From the NCBI GenBank assembly GCA_041940305.1, contig JBGTSJ010000003.1, positions 124,001 to 188,000 on the forward strand: DNA of 64,000 nt, in the 5' to 3' direction. Positions 42,061 to 50,950 of this stretch are shown here, in pieces. The notes under the pieces are model-generated. The model saw nothing but the letters and a program-made list of their open reading frames with translations. It had not been told where the DNA came from and did no database searches. Each line of letters opens with the position of its first letter. Within the stretch, counting starts at the first letter, position 1. This stretch comes from JBGTSJ01 sp041940305 (GTDB taxonomy: Bacteria > Planctomycetota > Planctomycetia > Planctomycetales > Planctomycetaceae). A program made the position numbers and the translations under genes.

Positions 42061-42630
42061 GCCGACCGCGAGGGGGAGATCATCGGCCGATTGTCTGTGG
42101 GGCGAGCGGAGTGCAGGAGCGGATTCCTGGTGTTCGCATGACGTGAACCTTTGTCGGAACCTGTCGACGGGGCCTCTGACCCCGTCCGAGCCAGCGGGGT
42201 CGTCGAGCTTTCGGCCGCTCACCCGGCCTCGCAGAGGCCCGGCCTCACAGAGGCCGGCTACATGGGTTTTGGCGGAATCGGATGGCCCTGTGAGATCTGA
42301 GCGCTGGCGCGAATCCAGCTGACGGCGCACGGAGTGTGCCTGCGACTTTGGGCGATGCGGCCGGGGTTCGGTCGTTGATGCGAGTTGCCTTCAGGAAATT
42401 CCGGGGACGTGCTGCGGGTTATCACAATTGGCAACGACTGGACGCAGGTCGGCAATTGGATTTGGCTTTCCTGCGAGGTTGGGCCGAATTTGACTTGGCC
42501 CAGCGACACCGGTAGATTTTGATGCGAGTGCGGTGACTTTCGTTCAGAAGGTCTAGCGCATGGGATTCTGACCGGCGATTCCGTCCGGCCGCCGCCGATC
42601 ACCGTTTCATCCGGGCCGTTAGCAGTCACG
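42061..42630. other. Gap upstream of rnpB and FHA gene, repeat-containing
   Basis: About 570 bases without a convincing gene. Two repeat-like tracts stand out. At 42159-42186, GGGGCCTCTGACCCCG is followed by CCAGCGGGGTCG. At 42220-42265, GGCCTCGCAGAGGCC is followed by CCTCACAGAGGCCGG, a common planctomycete intergenic motif. The part nearest 42630 should hold the FHA-rsgA promoter. Confidence 0.5.
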
Positions 42631-43140
42631 ATGCCGAATACGGATCAGATCTCCATGCTGGGAGAACTCGTCCCCTGTGGTGGGGGCGATCCCATTCCGC
42701 TGCTGAAGCCGAAGCTGCTGATCGGACGGCGCGAGAACTGCGACATCGTGCTGGAGTTCGCCAATATCTCCGGGCAGCACTGCCTGCTGGAGTTGATCAA
42801 CGGGTACTGGCACGTGCGGGACCTTCGCAGCCGGAACGGCATCAAGGTCAACGGGATGCGGCTGGATTCGAAGTGGCTGCTGCCGGGGGACGAACTGTCC
42901 ATCGCCAAGCACCGGTTTGAGGTGACGTACGAGCCGGCCCAAGGGGCGCCTCCTCCGGAGGAGGACGACCCGTTCGCGCTGAGCCTGCTGGAGAAGGCGG
43001 GGCTGATGCGCCGCGAAGAACAGGAGCGGCGAGTGCGGCTGCCACCCGCGGCCCGTCGCGTGGACGCCTCGCCGACCAAGGCCCAGTTCTCCGATGAGGA
43101 GAACCAGGCGCTGGAGTGGCTGGGCGGTGACGACGCGTGA
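42631..43140 (+). CDS. FHA-domain protein
   Basis: FHA domains bind phosphothreonine peptides. The 169-residue protein has the fold from about residues 22-95. The conserved segments are LIGRRENCDIVLEFANISGQ (GR, then the S/H region), HCLLELINGYWHVRDLRSRN and G(I)KVNGMRL. The C-terminal 70 residues are acidic and disordered-looking (EEDDPFALSLLEKAG). It overlaps rsgA by four bases (GTGA), implying coupled translation, and precedes rpsB and tsf. It could link Ser/Thr kinase signalling, plentiful in planctomycetes, to ribosome assembly; that link is inferred from position only. Confidence 0.9.
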   Translation: MPNTDQISMLGELVPCGGGDPIPLLKPKLLIGRRENCDIVLEFANISGQHCLLELINGYWHVRDLRSRNGIKVNGMRLDSKWLLPGDELSIAKHRFEVTYEPAQGAPPPEEDDPFALSLLEKAGLMRREEQERRVRLPPAARRVDASPTKAQFSDEENQALEWLGGDDA

Positions 43141-44273
43141 CGAGCAAGCGCAACAAGAAGATTCGCGTTGCGTTCTCGAAGAACCGCCAGAAACGAGCCC
43201 GATCCCAGGACCTGACCCGTTCCGCACAGCGGGACATGGAGTCGGTCGAAGACCTCTCGACGACGGAGCGGGTTTCGGGCAAAGGTGACGTGACCCGGCG
43301 GCGGACGATCATTGCCAGTGAGGACGATTCGGCGGCGTCGGGCGTGCATCGCATCGCCGTCGATGAGGCGGCCTGCATCAGCGGGCGGGTGCTGTTTGCA
43401 GTGGGAGCGAACCATTGCCGGGTCCGGACCGACGACGGTCGGGAGTTTGAGTGTGCGATCCGGCGCGTCGTCCGCACGCTGGCGCGGGAGACGCGCAACG
43501 CCGTGGTCGCGGGGGACCAGGTGCTGTTCCAGCCGACCGGTGAGACGGCCGGAGTCATCGAGCGGGTGGAGCCGCGGCATGGCGTGCTGTCGCGGGGGAG
43601 CGACCGCCGGGAGCATGTGATCGCGGCGAACATCGACCAGGCGCTCGTGGTGGTTTCGGCCGCGGACCCGCCGCTGAAGCCGGGAGTCATCGACCGGTTC
43701 CTGGTGAGTGCGGAGCGGGGCGGGGTGCGGGGAGTTGTATGCATCAACAAGGTCGATCTGGTGGACCTGACGGCTCTGCAGCCCATCGCGGGGGTCTATG
43801 CCCGCATGGGCTACGACGTGGTGCTGACGAGCGTCGTCAGCGGTGCGGGGATCGCTCGGGTGCGACAGCTGCTCCGCGGGCGGGAGACGGTGATCTCCGG
43901 TCAAAGCGGCGTGGGGAAGTCGTCGCTGTTGAATGAAGTGCAGCCGGAACTGGGACGGCGCGTGGGAGAGGTGAGCGTCGATTCGGGCAAGGGGCGGCAC
44001 ACGACGCGCGTGGCCGAGCTGTTGCCGCTCGATACGGGGGGCTGGGTGATCGACACTCCGGGGGTGCGGCAGTTTGAGCTGTGGGACGTGATTCCCGAGG
44101 AGGTGGAGGGTTTCTTTCGCGAATTCCGGCCGTTTGTCGCGCTGTGCCGTTTTCCGGATTGCACGCACGTGCACGAATCCGGCTGCGGGGTGCAACAGGC
44201 GGTCAACGATGGCTGCATCGCGCGGATGCGTTACGACAGTTACGTACGGATTGTGTCGGGCGATGACGCTTGA
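43137..44273 (+). CDS. rsgA: Ribosome small subunit-dependent GTPase A
   Basis: RsgA is a circularly permuted GTPase that checks late 30S assembly. The 378-residue protein is longer than the usual 290-350 because of a basic N-terminal extension of about 60 residues (SKRNKKIRVAFSKNRQKRAR). An OB-like domain follows. The GTPase motifs run in permuted order: NKVDL (G4), then GQSGVGKSSLLNEV (G1) and IDTPGVRQF (G3). The zinc domain ends with CRFPDCTHVHESGCGV. The start is a GTG overlapping the FHA gene's TGA by four bases. It lies upstream of rpsB-tsf. Confidence 0.93.
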   Translation: MTSKRNKKIRVAFSKNRQKRARSQDLTRSAQRDMESVEDLSTTERVSGKGDVTRRRTIIASEDDSAASGVHRIAVDEAACISGRVLFAVGANHCRVRTDDGREFECAIRRVVRTLARETRNAVVAGDQVLFQPTGETAGVIERVEPRHGVLSRGSDRREHVIAANIDQALVVVSAADPPLKPGVIDRFLVSAERGGVRGVVCINKVDLVDLTALQPIAGVYARMGYDVVLTSVVSGAGIARVRQLLRGRETVISGQSGVGKSSLLNEVQPELGRRVGEVSVDSGKGRHTTRVAELLPLDTGGWVIDTPGVRQFELWDVIPEEVEGFFREFRPFVALCRFPDCTHVHESGCGVQQAVNDGCIARMRYDSYVRIVSGDDA

Positions 44274-44481
44274 GCGGCCCGGCCCCGCTGGTGGGAATCA
44301 TCGGTCGGTTCGACGTCCGGAAACGCCGCGCAGGTGGTTTGACCGCTTCCCGGGGAGTCGATACCATTCCCGATTCCAATTTGCGGAGTTCGTCTGCGCA
44401 TAACGACTTAGCGCGGGAACGGCGCACTGGGGTGTGCCTCGCGGTTGAATTCACCCGGAGTCAGTTCGAGGAGCCTGCGGC

Positions 44482-45228
44482 GTGGCGGATATCGTCGTTA
44501 AAGACATTCTGGAGGCCGGCGTTCACTTTGGTCACAAGACCAGCCGGTGGAATCCCAAGATGCGGCCTTACATCTACGGCCGCCGCAACCAGATTCATAT
44601 CATCGACCTCCGCGAGACCGTCCGCGGTCTGATCCGCGCGCAGAAGTATCTGCAGCGCGTCGCCGCGCAGGGGAGCCTGATCCTGTTCGTGGGCACCAAG
44701 CGGCAGGCGGCGGAGTCCGTCGCCGAGGCGGCCCAGGCCTGCGGCATGCCGTACTGTGCGGAGCGCTGGCTCGGCGGCACGCTGACGAACTTCCGCACCG
44801 TTCGCACCCGCCTGCGCCGCCTCGACGAGCTGGAGCAGCTTGACACAACGGGCGAGATCGCGACGTACTCGAAGAAGCGGCAGTCGCAGCTGATGCGGGA
44901 GTACCGCAAGATCAAGCGGAACCTCGGCGGCATCCGGGACATGAACCGCATTCCCGAGGCGGTCGTGGTCGTCGATCCCAACAAGGAGCATAACTGCATC
45001 GCCGAATGCCGTGCCCTGGGGGTGAAGATCGTCGCGCTGCTCGATACCGACTGCGACCCGGACACTGTCGACCTGCCGATCCCGGGCAACGACGACAGCA
45101 TCCGGTCGATCAAAATGATCATGGGCCACATCAGCGACGCCATCGCGGCCGGCAAGGCTTCGATTCCCAAGAAGGCCGATGAGCCGCCTGCCGGGGAAGA
45201 GCCCAAGGCGATTCCGAGCATTCGATAA
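44482..45228 (+). CDS. rpsB: 30S ribosomal protein S2
   Basis: S2 binds the 30S head/body junction. The 248-residue protein has the family start VKDILEAGVHFGHKTSRWNP, then MRPYIYGRRNQIHIIDL, FVGTKRQAAESV and RWLGGTLTNFRTVRTR. The C-terminal extension (KKADEPPAGEEPKAIPSIR) is Pro/Glu-rich. The start is a GTG at 44482 behind CGAGGAG. The gene precedes tsf, the standard bacterial order. The 208-base leader between rsgA and rpsB may carry S2 autoregulation; I recognise no specific structure. Confidence 0.97.
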   Translation: MADIVVKDILEAGVHFGHKTSRWNPKMRPYIYGRRNQIHIIDLRETVRGLIRAQKYLQRVAAQGSLILFVGTKRQAAESVAEAAQACGMPYCAERWLGGTLTNFRTVRTRLRRLDELEQLDTTGEIATYSKKRQSQLMREYRKIKRNLGGIRDMNRIPEAVVVVDPNKEHNCIAECRALGVKIVALLDTDCDPDTVDLPIPGNDDSIRSIKMIMGHISDAIAAGKASIPKKADEPPAGEEPKAIPSIR

Positions 45229-45231
45229 TCT

Positions 45232-45355
45232 GGCTGAGGGTCCAGGGCTAAGGGTCGAGAGGTGCGTAGCGTCCGAACGGCGACCGCCGATTTTCGGTGC
45301 GACTTGCGCGCGAACTCTGCCATCCCTTAGCCCTCCTTCTCCTAGCCCTGAAGAT
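45232..45355. repeat. Inverted repeat between rpsB and tsf
   Basis: AGGGCTAAGGG near 45257 and CCCTTAGCCCT near 45324 are perfect complements separated by about 60 bases. The insert appears in an otherwise tight core operon. Confidence 0.5.
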
Positions 45356-45372
45356 AATGGAGGAATGATCTC

Positions 45373-46209
45373 ATGGCCGAGGTATCTGCTGCCGCTGTGA
45401 TGAAGCTCCGGGAGAAGACCGGGCTGCCGCTGATGGACGTGAAGAAGGCGCTGGCGGAGGCCGGCGGGGACGAGGAGAAGGCGATCGTCCTGCTGAAGAG
45501 CCAGTTTGACAAAGTGATGGTCAAGCGGGCCGACAACCCGACGGAGGAAGGGCGGATCTTCGTCAAGGTGAAGCCCGACGCCGGCGAAGGGGCGATGGTC
45601 GAGTTGCAGTGCGAGTCGGCCCCTGTTTCCAACAATGACGAGTTCATCTCGCTCGGCAATGCGCTGGTGACGCAGCTGCTGGAGGGGCCGGGTGCGTCAT
45701 CGGTCGAGGAACTGATGGCCCAGAAGGACCCGGACGGCTCGGGGACGCTGCGCGAGCGATTCGAGGACGTGGTCAACAAGATCCGCGAGAAGCTGGTGGT
45801 GGCCCGGATCACGCGGGTGAAGGGACCAGTCGGCGCGTACGTGCATCACGACCACAAGACGGCGGTGCTGATGCAGGCCGAGGGCGAGGGCAAGGACGCG
45901 GCGATCCTGCGCGACGTCGCCATGCACGTCGCCGCCCTGAAGCCCACGGTAACCCACGTCGATGAGGTGGATCCGGCCGCCGTGAAGGCCGAACGGGACC
46001 GTCTGGCCGACGAAGCGCGGAAGACGGGGAAGCCCGAGAACATCATCGAGAAGATCGTCGACGGCAAGATGAAGGTGTTCTACAAGGACGAGGCGGGGGT
46101 CCTGGTGGAGCAGCCGTTTGCGAAGGATGACTCGAAGAGCGTGAGCCAGGTGCTGGCGGAGAAGGGGCTGAAGGCGAGGGCGTTCACGCTGTGGGTGCTG
46201 GGGAACTGA
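45373..46209 (+). CDS. tsf: Elongation factor Ts
   Basis: EF-Ts exchanges GDP for GTP on EF-Tu. The 278-residue protein has the N-terminal UBA-like signature KLREKTGLPLMDVKKALAEA and the dimerisation core with GAYVHHDHKTAVLMQ and HVAALKPTVTHVDEV. The C-terminal coiled coil and VSQVLAEKGLKARAFTLWVL follow. GGAGGAATG precedes the ATG. It is preceded by rpsB and followed by a strong terminator. Confidence 0.97.
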   Translation: MAEVSAAAVMKLREKTGLPLMDVKKALAEAGGDEEKAIVLLKSQFDKVMVKRADNPTEEGRIFVKVKPDAGEGAMVELQCESAPVSNNDEFISLGNALVTQLLEGPGASSVEELMAQKDPDGSGTLRERFEDVVNKIREKLVVARITRVKGPVGAYVHHDHKTAVLMQAEGEGKDAAILRDVAMHVAALKPTVTHVDEVDPAAVKAERDRLADEARKTGKPENIIEKIVDGKMKVFYKDEAGVLVEQPFAKDDSKSVSQVLAEKGLKARAFTLWVLGN

Positions 46210-46210
46210 G

Positions 46211-46255
46211 CGGAAGCGCCCGGCCCGTTGGGCCGGGGCTAAACGGACGCGTTTG
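46211..46255. repeat. Hairpin repeat ending in GGCTAAACG, copy
   Basis: GCCCGGCCCGTTGGGCCGGG followed by GCTAAACG; the stem CCCGGCCC pairs with GGGCCGGG. Related copies lie at 58715-58755 and, more diverged, at 63950-63980. Confidence 0.65.
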
Positions 46256-46285
46256 GTCGCCGACAAGATATCGACTCGATTTACG

Positions 46286-46314
46286 ACCCGGGCGCTGCAG
46301 GGCGCCCGGGTTTT
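46286..46314 (+). terminator. Intrinsic terminator of the rpsB-tsf transcript
   Basis: Perfect 10-bp stem ACCCGGGCGC / GCGCCCGGGT with a 6-base loop, followed by TTTT. Confidence 0.85.
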
Positions 46315-46335
46315 GCGTTGCGCCGTGGGGTCGTG

Positions 46336-48045
46336 TCAATTGCCTCGTTGCAGGCGGTCGGCGAGGGCGAGGCCGAGGAGGCGGATGTAGCCTTCGTCGG
46401 CCTGCACGGCGATGCGGAGACCGTCTTCCTGCGGCGTGACAACGGCCCGCAAGCCGTCCTGGTCGGGGTCGGCAAAGGCGATGCGGGCGGCTTCGACGAA
46501 ACCGCGCTGCTCCCCTGTGCCGCCGTTGCCGGCGAGGCCGATCCAGGTGGAGAGATGGAGATCCAGCGCCAGCAGCGGCGGTGCGGTCGATGTCGCATCG
46601 GCCGACGAGGCGGAGGCCGTGATGAAATCGGTCAGCACGCGGGGCGCATCGTCCCCGCCGAGTGCGATCCAGATTGCGTCCCCGCCGACGCCGACATACA
46701 GGGCCGCGTCGGGACCGTACAGTCGCTCATCCTGCTTGCGGACTTTCGCCGGCACGATGCGGTGCACGGAGACGCCATCGGTTTCGAAGGCCTTGAGTTC
46801 CAGCGAGGCGATGTCTTTGGACTGCGCCACATAGGGGAGAATCTGCTCCAGGGCGTGCGCGACGTCTGCGGCGTCCTCAAGATGAGCGGCGCCCACGAGC
46901 ACCATTCCGCCGGGGCGATCGCCTGCGAAGGCCACCATCCCGTCCATGCGGCCCGCGTCGACGGTCGCGTCCAGAGCATCGAGCACCTGACGCACGGGAT
47001 GGTCGGCTGAACTGGAGGCCGTGAAGTCCTGCTGCAGCTGATCTCCGACCTGCTTTCTCACCTGCTGCAGCACCTGGGAGACGATCTCGGCGCCTTCGCC
47101 GGAAAGGGTCCAGGCAGAGGAGGCCGACAGGGCAGCCGCGTCGGAATCGACCACGGCGAATTGCGACCGCGATGTCGTGAGCGACTGCAGAAATCCGGCG
47201 AAGCCGCCGCCCGTCCGCACGTCGAGCAGCGCCTCCAGTTCGGCCTGCTGCTGTTCGGCGGAGATCGTCAGGCCGATGGAGACCTGCTCGAAGTCGACGA
47301 GGGCCTGTTCGATGAGCTGCTCCAGCGAGCGGCTGATCCGGCCCCGGAGCACATGTTCGGCATCGGACTCGCCCGGTCGGCGCTCGCGGTCCCGTTCGGA
47401 GTCCGCGTGCAGCTTCGCGATGGCCTGATCCAGCGCGGCCTGCGGCAATCCTTCGCGGAGGATCAGCAATCCCAGGTCGTAGCGGCCGGCGAGCGGAGCG
47501 GTGAGTGCGGCGACGTCGGGCAGCGGACCGTCGAGCAACTCTCCCTTCTGAGTGACGAACGCGTACCCGTCCTGCACCCGGATCGGCACGGCGTTGTCGG
47601 GGCCGCGCAGCTCCCAGCGTCCTTCCTCCTCCAGCGGGGCGAGCGACACCTGGTTGCTGATCTTCAGAGAGACCTGCAGGTCCTCCATGCTGGTGACCGG
47701 GACGAAAGCGATGGCGTCGGGATCCCCGGCGCCGGCAGACGGCGGGTACAGCAGAAGACCGACCGGCCGGCCGCGGTCCATCCCCTGGAGATCGTTGAGG
47801 CTGGTGATGATGCCGCGGAGCTGCTGCATGCGCGCTTCGGCCCCGCCCAGGCGCAGGACGTAGTCGAGGTCGTTCAGCACCTGGTCCAGATCGGCCGCGC
47901 AAATGACGGCGGCGGGGGAGCGGGCGGCATCGGAGTCGCCGTCGGGGGCGGTCTGGCGGCTCGCTCCGGCCGCCACGAGAGCGACAGCCGAGACGGCCAG
48001 AACCATAAGGGCGCCGGCGCGCAAACGACGGTCTTGCTTGGACAT
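46336..48045 (-). CDS. Secreted hypothetical protein
   Basis: The 569-residue protein begins with a hydrophobic export segment (RAGALMVLAVSAVALVAAGA). The mature part contains alternating alpha/beta stretches such as RPVGLLLYPPSAGAGDPDAI, then AFVPVTSMEDLQ and RYDLGLLILREGLPQAAL. These recall planctomycete DUF3352-like secreted proteins, but identity is not certain. No catalytic motif is visible. It is convergent with tsf, with a terminator between, and is monocistronic as far as can be seen. Confidence 0.7.
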   Translation of the reverse strand: MSKQDRRLRAGALMVLAVSAVALVAAGASRQTAPDGDSDAARSPAAVICAADLDQVLNDLDYVLRLGGAEARMQQLRGIITSLNDLQGMDRGRPVGLLLYPPSAGAGDPDAIAFVPVTSMEDLQVSLKISNQVSLAPLEEEGRWELRGPDNAVPIRVQDGYAFVTQKGELLDGPLPDVAALTAPLAGRYDLGLLILREGLPQAALDQAIAKLHADSERDRERRPGESDAEHVLRGRISRSLEQLIEQALVDFEQVSIGLTISAEQQQAELEALLDVRTGGGFAGFLQSLTTSRSQFAVVDSDAAALSASSAWTLSGEGAEIVSQVLQQVRKQVGDQLQQDFTASSSADHPVRQVLDALDATVDAGRMDGMVAFAGDRPGGMVLVGAAHLEDAADVAHALEQILPYVAQSKDIASLELKAFETDGVSVHRIVPAKVRKQDERLYGPDAALYVGVGGDAIWIALGGDDAPRVLTDFITASASSADATSTAPPLLALDLHLSTWIGLAGNGGTGEQRGFVEAARIAFADPDQDGLRAVVTPQEDGLRIAVQADEGYIRLLGLALADRLQRGN

Positions 48046-48462
48046 CGGAATCGTGCTTGTCGCCAGGGGTTCAGATGAGCGGCCCGCCGCATTGCGAGCG
48101 TCCTCTGATGTACCCTTGAGACACGCCTGTGGTTGCAGGCGTCTTCACGACGGGAACTGCACCAGTGGTCCTGTTGGAGGGTTTGCCGAGAATCCGGTTC
48201 TACGAGGAGCGGGTGGATCTGATGCCAGTGAGTGCATCGCGGGGGTGCGCCCGGGATCAGCGTTGAGGTTTTGCGTCAGTAATGGTCGCTGAGGGGACGC
48301 GGTCACGCACGTTCCTTCCGGCGGCAGGCGATTGCCGGCGGGATTGCCCGCCACCAGACAAACTTTCATAATGCGCGCCGGTAGCGCCGTGGACAGCTCG
48401 AAGGGCGCATGCCGTGTTTTTCCACCTCCATGCAGCACTGCGATCACTGAACGGAGACGCTC
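48046..48462. other. Intergenic gap upstream of cysK
   Basis: About 420 bases with no gene. A hairpin ACGCCTG-TGGTTG-CAGGCGT lies at 48123-48142. I see no cysteine- or methionine-responsive riboswitch. Confidence 0.4.
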
Positions 48463-49395
48463 ATGCCGACGTATCGGGATAACTCGGAATCCATCGGACG
48501 GACGCCGCTGATCAAGATCAACCGCGTCACCGAGGGGCTCAAGGCGACGGTGCTGGCCAAGATCGAAGGCCGCAACCCGGCGTACAGCGTGAAGTGCCGG
48601 ATCGGCGCGGCGATGATCTGGGACGCCGAGAAGCGGGGAGTCCTGAAGAAGGGGATGCACGTCGTCGAGCCGACGAGCGGCAACACGGGCATCGCGCTGG
48701 CGTTCGTGTGTGCGGCGCGCGGGTATCCGCTCACGCTGACCATGCCGGAGACGATGTCGGTGGAGCGGCGGCAGATGCTCAAGGCGTTCGGCGCCAACCT
48801 GGTGCTGACTCCCGGCGCGGACGGAATGAAGGGGGCGATCGCCAAGGCGGAGGAACTGGCGGCGAATCCGGAATACTTCATGCCACAGCAGTTCAAGAAT
48901 CCGGCGAATCCGGAGATCCACTTCAAGACGACCGGACCGGAGATCTGGGAGGATACGGGCGGCAAGGTGGACATTCTGATCTCGGGCGTGGGGACCGGCG
49001 GCACGATCACGGGGGTGACGCGGTACATCAAGCAGGAGAAGAAGCATCCGCTGAAGTCGGTGGCGGTGGAGCCGGTGAACAGCCCGGTGCTCTCCGGGGG
49101 CAAGCCCGGCAAGCACAAGATTCAGGGGATCGGCGCGGGCTTCGTCCCCGACGTGCTCGACATGTCGCTGGTGGACGAAGTCGTGCAGGTCACCGACGAG
49201 GAGGCGATGGAGATGGCGCCGCGGCTGGCGAAGGAAGAGGGGATCATCTGCGGCATCAGCTGCGGCGCCGCGATGGCGGCGGCCCTGAAGGTGGCCGCAA
49301 GGCCGGAGAGCGAGGGGAAGACGCTGGTCGTCATTCTCCCCGATTCGGGCGAGCGGTACCTGTCCACGCCGATGTTCGATTTCACGCGGAGCTGA
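48463..49395 (+). CDS. cysK: Cysteine synthase (O-acetylserine sulfhydrylase)
   Basis: CysK makes cysteine from O-acetylserine and sulfide with PLP. The 310-residue protein has the PLP lysine in NPAYSVKCRIGAAMI, the phosphate-binding loop TSGNTGIALAF, and VGTGGTITGVTRYIK. CGISCGAAMAAAL and VVILPDSGERYLS complete the fold. An upstream ACGGAGA acts as ribosome-binding site. It is followed by a membrane-fusion-like protein gene. Confidence 0.95.
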   Translation: MPTYRDNSESIGRTPLIKINRVTEGLKATVLAKIEGRNPAYSVKCRIGAAMIWDAEKRGVLKKGMHVVEPTSGNTGIALAFVCAARGYPLTLTMPETMSVERRQMLKAFGANLVLTPGADGMKGAIAKAEELAANPEYFMPQQFKNPANPEIHFKTTGPEIWEDTGGKVDILISGVGTGGTITGVTRYIKQEKKHPLKSVAVEPVNSPVLSGGKPGKHKIQGIGAGFVPDVLDMSLVDEVVQVTDEEAMEMAPRLAKEEGIICGISCGAAMAAALKVAARPESEGKTLVVILPDSGERYLSTPMFDFTRS

Positions 49396-49483
49396 TCGCG
49401 TTAGAACGCCAGTCGGGATGCCGTCCTCGGGGCGGCCGCGGCGATGCAGCGCGACGGAAACCACACCACAGGGTCACACATCC

Positions 49484-50950
49484 ATGCAGAGGCGACTTTC
49501 CGCAACAGTGTCCACCGGGCTGATTGCTCTGATGCTCGGGGCGGCTTCCGCGCAGGAGGCCGAGACGAAACCGGAGGAGAAGCCGGCGCCGGAGACGCAT
49601 ACCGTCGCGCCGGGACCGTTCAACGTGGAAATCAGCCTCGAGGGAGTCTTCGAAGCGGAGCAAATGACGGAGGTGGTGCTCCGTCCGGATGTGTTCTCCG
49701 GCTTCGTCGTGGAGGAGGCCGTGCCACAGGGGACGAAGGTCAAAAAGGGAGAGCCGATCCTGTGGTTTGAGACGGAGGACATCGACGAACAGTTGCGGAA
49801 TGCGGAATTCGCGCTGAAGCTGAGCCGGCTGTCGCTGGCACAGGCGGAACTGGAACTGGCGTCGCTGGAAGCATCGGTGCCGCTGGACCTGCGGGCGGCA
49901 GAGCGGACCCGGGAACAGGCAGTGCTCGATCTGGAGTATTACAACCGCGTCGGTGCGGACCTGGCGCTGCGCACTGCTGAGGAGTCGTTGAAGTCCTCGG
50001 AGTACAGCCTGGAGTATTCTCAGGAGGAACTGAACCAGCTCGAGCAGATGTACAAGGCGGACGACCTCACCGAGGAGACTGAGGAGATCATTCTCAAGCG
50101 GGCCCGCCGGGACGTGGAGCAGTCGGAGTTTTTTCTGCAGAGCGCGCGGGAACGGTATCAGCGAACGATCAACGAACAGCTTCCCCGCCAGCGCGAGCAG
50201 ACGGAAGAAGCGGTCGTGCGGGCGGAGATTGCGCTGCAGCGGGCGCAGGCGACGCTGCCAAGCTCCATCGAGGAGAAGCGGATCTCACTGGAGAAGCTGA
50301 AGTTCACGCAGCAGAACCAGGAAGAGGACTTCGCCCGGCTCAAGGCGGACCGTGAGCTGATGATCGTCGAAGCTCCCGCCGACGGAATCGTGTACTACGG
50401 CCATTGCGAGCGCGGCAGCTGGCCCATGAGCCAGACGATCGCCAAGCAGCTGCGCAAAGGGGGGAGCGTTCCTCCGAATCAGATCGTGATGACGATTGTG
50501 GGAGAGGGGCCGGCGTTCCTCCGCGTGACCGTCCCGGAGGCGAGCCTGCGATTCGCCAGGGCCGGCACCAAGGGGGTCGCCATCCCGACGGCGTATCCTC
50601 ACACACGATTGCCGGCCGAGTCGTCGGGCGTCCAACCGATTCCAGTGGCCGACGGCCAGTTCGACGGCCGCGTGGGGTTCGAATTGAAGCAGGGAGATCT
50701 CGCAATCGTGCCGGGCATGAATGCGACGGTGAAACTCACCGGCTACTCGAAGGCGGATGCACTGGCCGTGCCGACGTCCGCCATCTTCAGTGAGGAACAG
50801 GATGATTCGCAGAAGTACGTGCTGGTCTATAAGGAAGGGGCCGAGCCGGAGAAACGGACGGTCACCGTCGGCGAAGTGAGCGGCGACAAGACGGAGATCG
50901 TCAAGGGGGTCGCCGCGGGGGACAAGATCCTGCTCAAGAAACCGGAATGA
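49484..50950 (+). CDS. HlyD/membrane-fusion-like secreted protein
   Basis: The 488-residue protein has a signal peptide (VSTGLIALMLGAASAQ). A HlyD-type barrel opens with VVLRPDVFSGFVVEEAVPQG. A long helical hairpin (about residues 100-270, EEELNQLEQMYKADDLTEE region) follows, then the returning lipoyl half (IVEAPADGIVYYG) and a beta-barrel (FAIPGMNATVKLTGYSKAD region). Such proteins bridge inner-membrane transporters to the outer membrane, but no transporter gene adjoins. The ATG at 49484 starts the leader; the frame is open from 49418. It overlaps the next gene by four bases (ATGA). Confidence 0.85.
   Translation: MQRRLSATVSTGLIALMLGAASAQEAETKPEEKPAPETHTVAPGPFNVEISLEGVFEAEQMTEVVLRPDVFSGFVVEEAVPQGTKVKKGEPILWFETEDIDEQLRNAEFALKLSRLSLAQAELELASLEASVPLDLRAAERTREQAVLDLEYYNRVGADLALRTAEESLKSSEYSLEYSQEELNQLEQMYKADDLTEETEEIILKRARRDVEQSEFFLQSARERYQRTINEQLPRQREQTEEAVVRAEIALQRAQATLPSSIEEKRISLEKLKFTQQNQEEDFARLKADRELMIVEAPADGIVYYGHCERGSWPMSQTIAKQLRKGGSVPPNQIVMTIVGEGPAFLRVTVPEASLRFARAGTKGVAIPTAYPHTRLPAESSGVQPIPVADGQFDGRVGFELKQGDLAIVPGMNATVKLTGYSKADALAVPTSAIFSEEQDDSQKYVLVYKEGAEPEKRTVTVGEVSGDKTEIVKGVAAGDKILLKKPE

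Noticed and set aside
41613..42630. Protein-coding frames on both strands across the RNase P region
   Set aside because: The sequence there is explained by rnpB and repeats; the frames have repeat-derived composition.
48046..48462. Possible riboswitch upstream of cysK
   Set aside because: Only a short generic hairpin is present; no known aptamer motif is recognisable.
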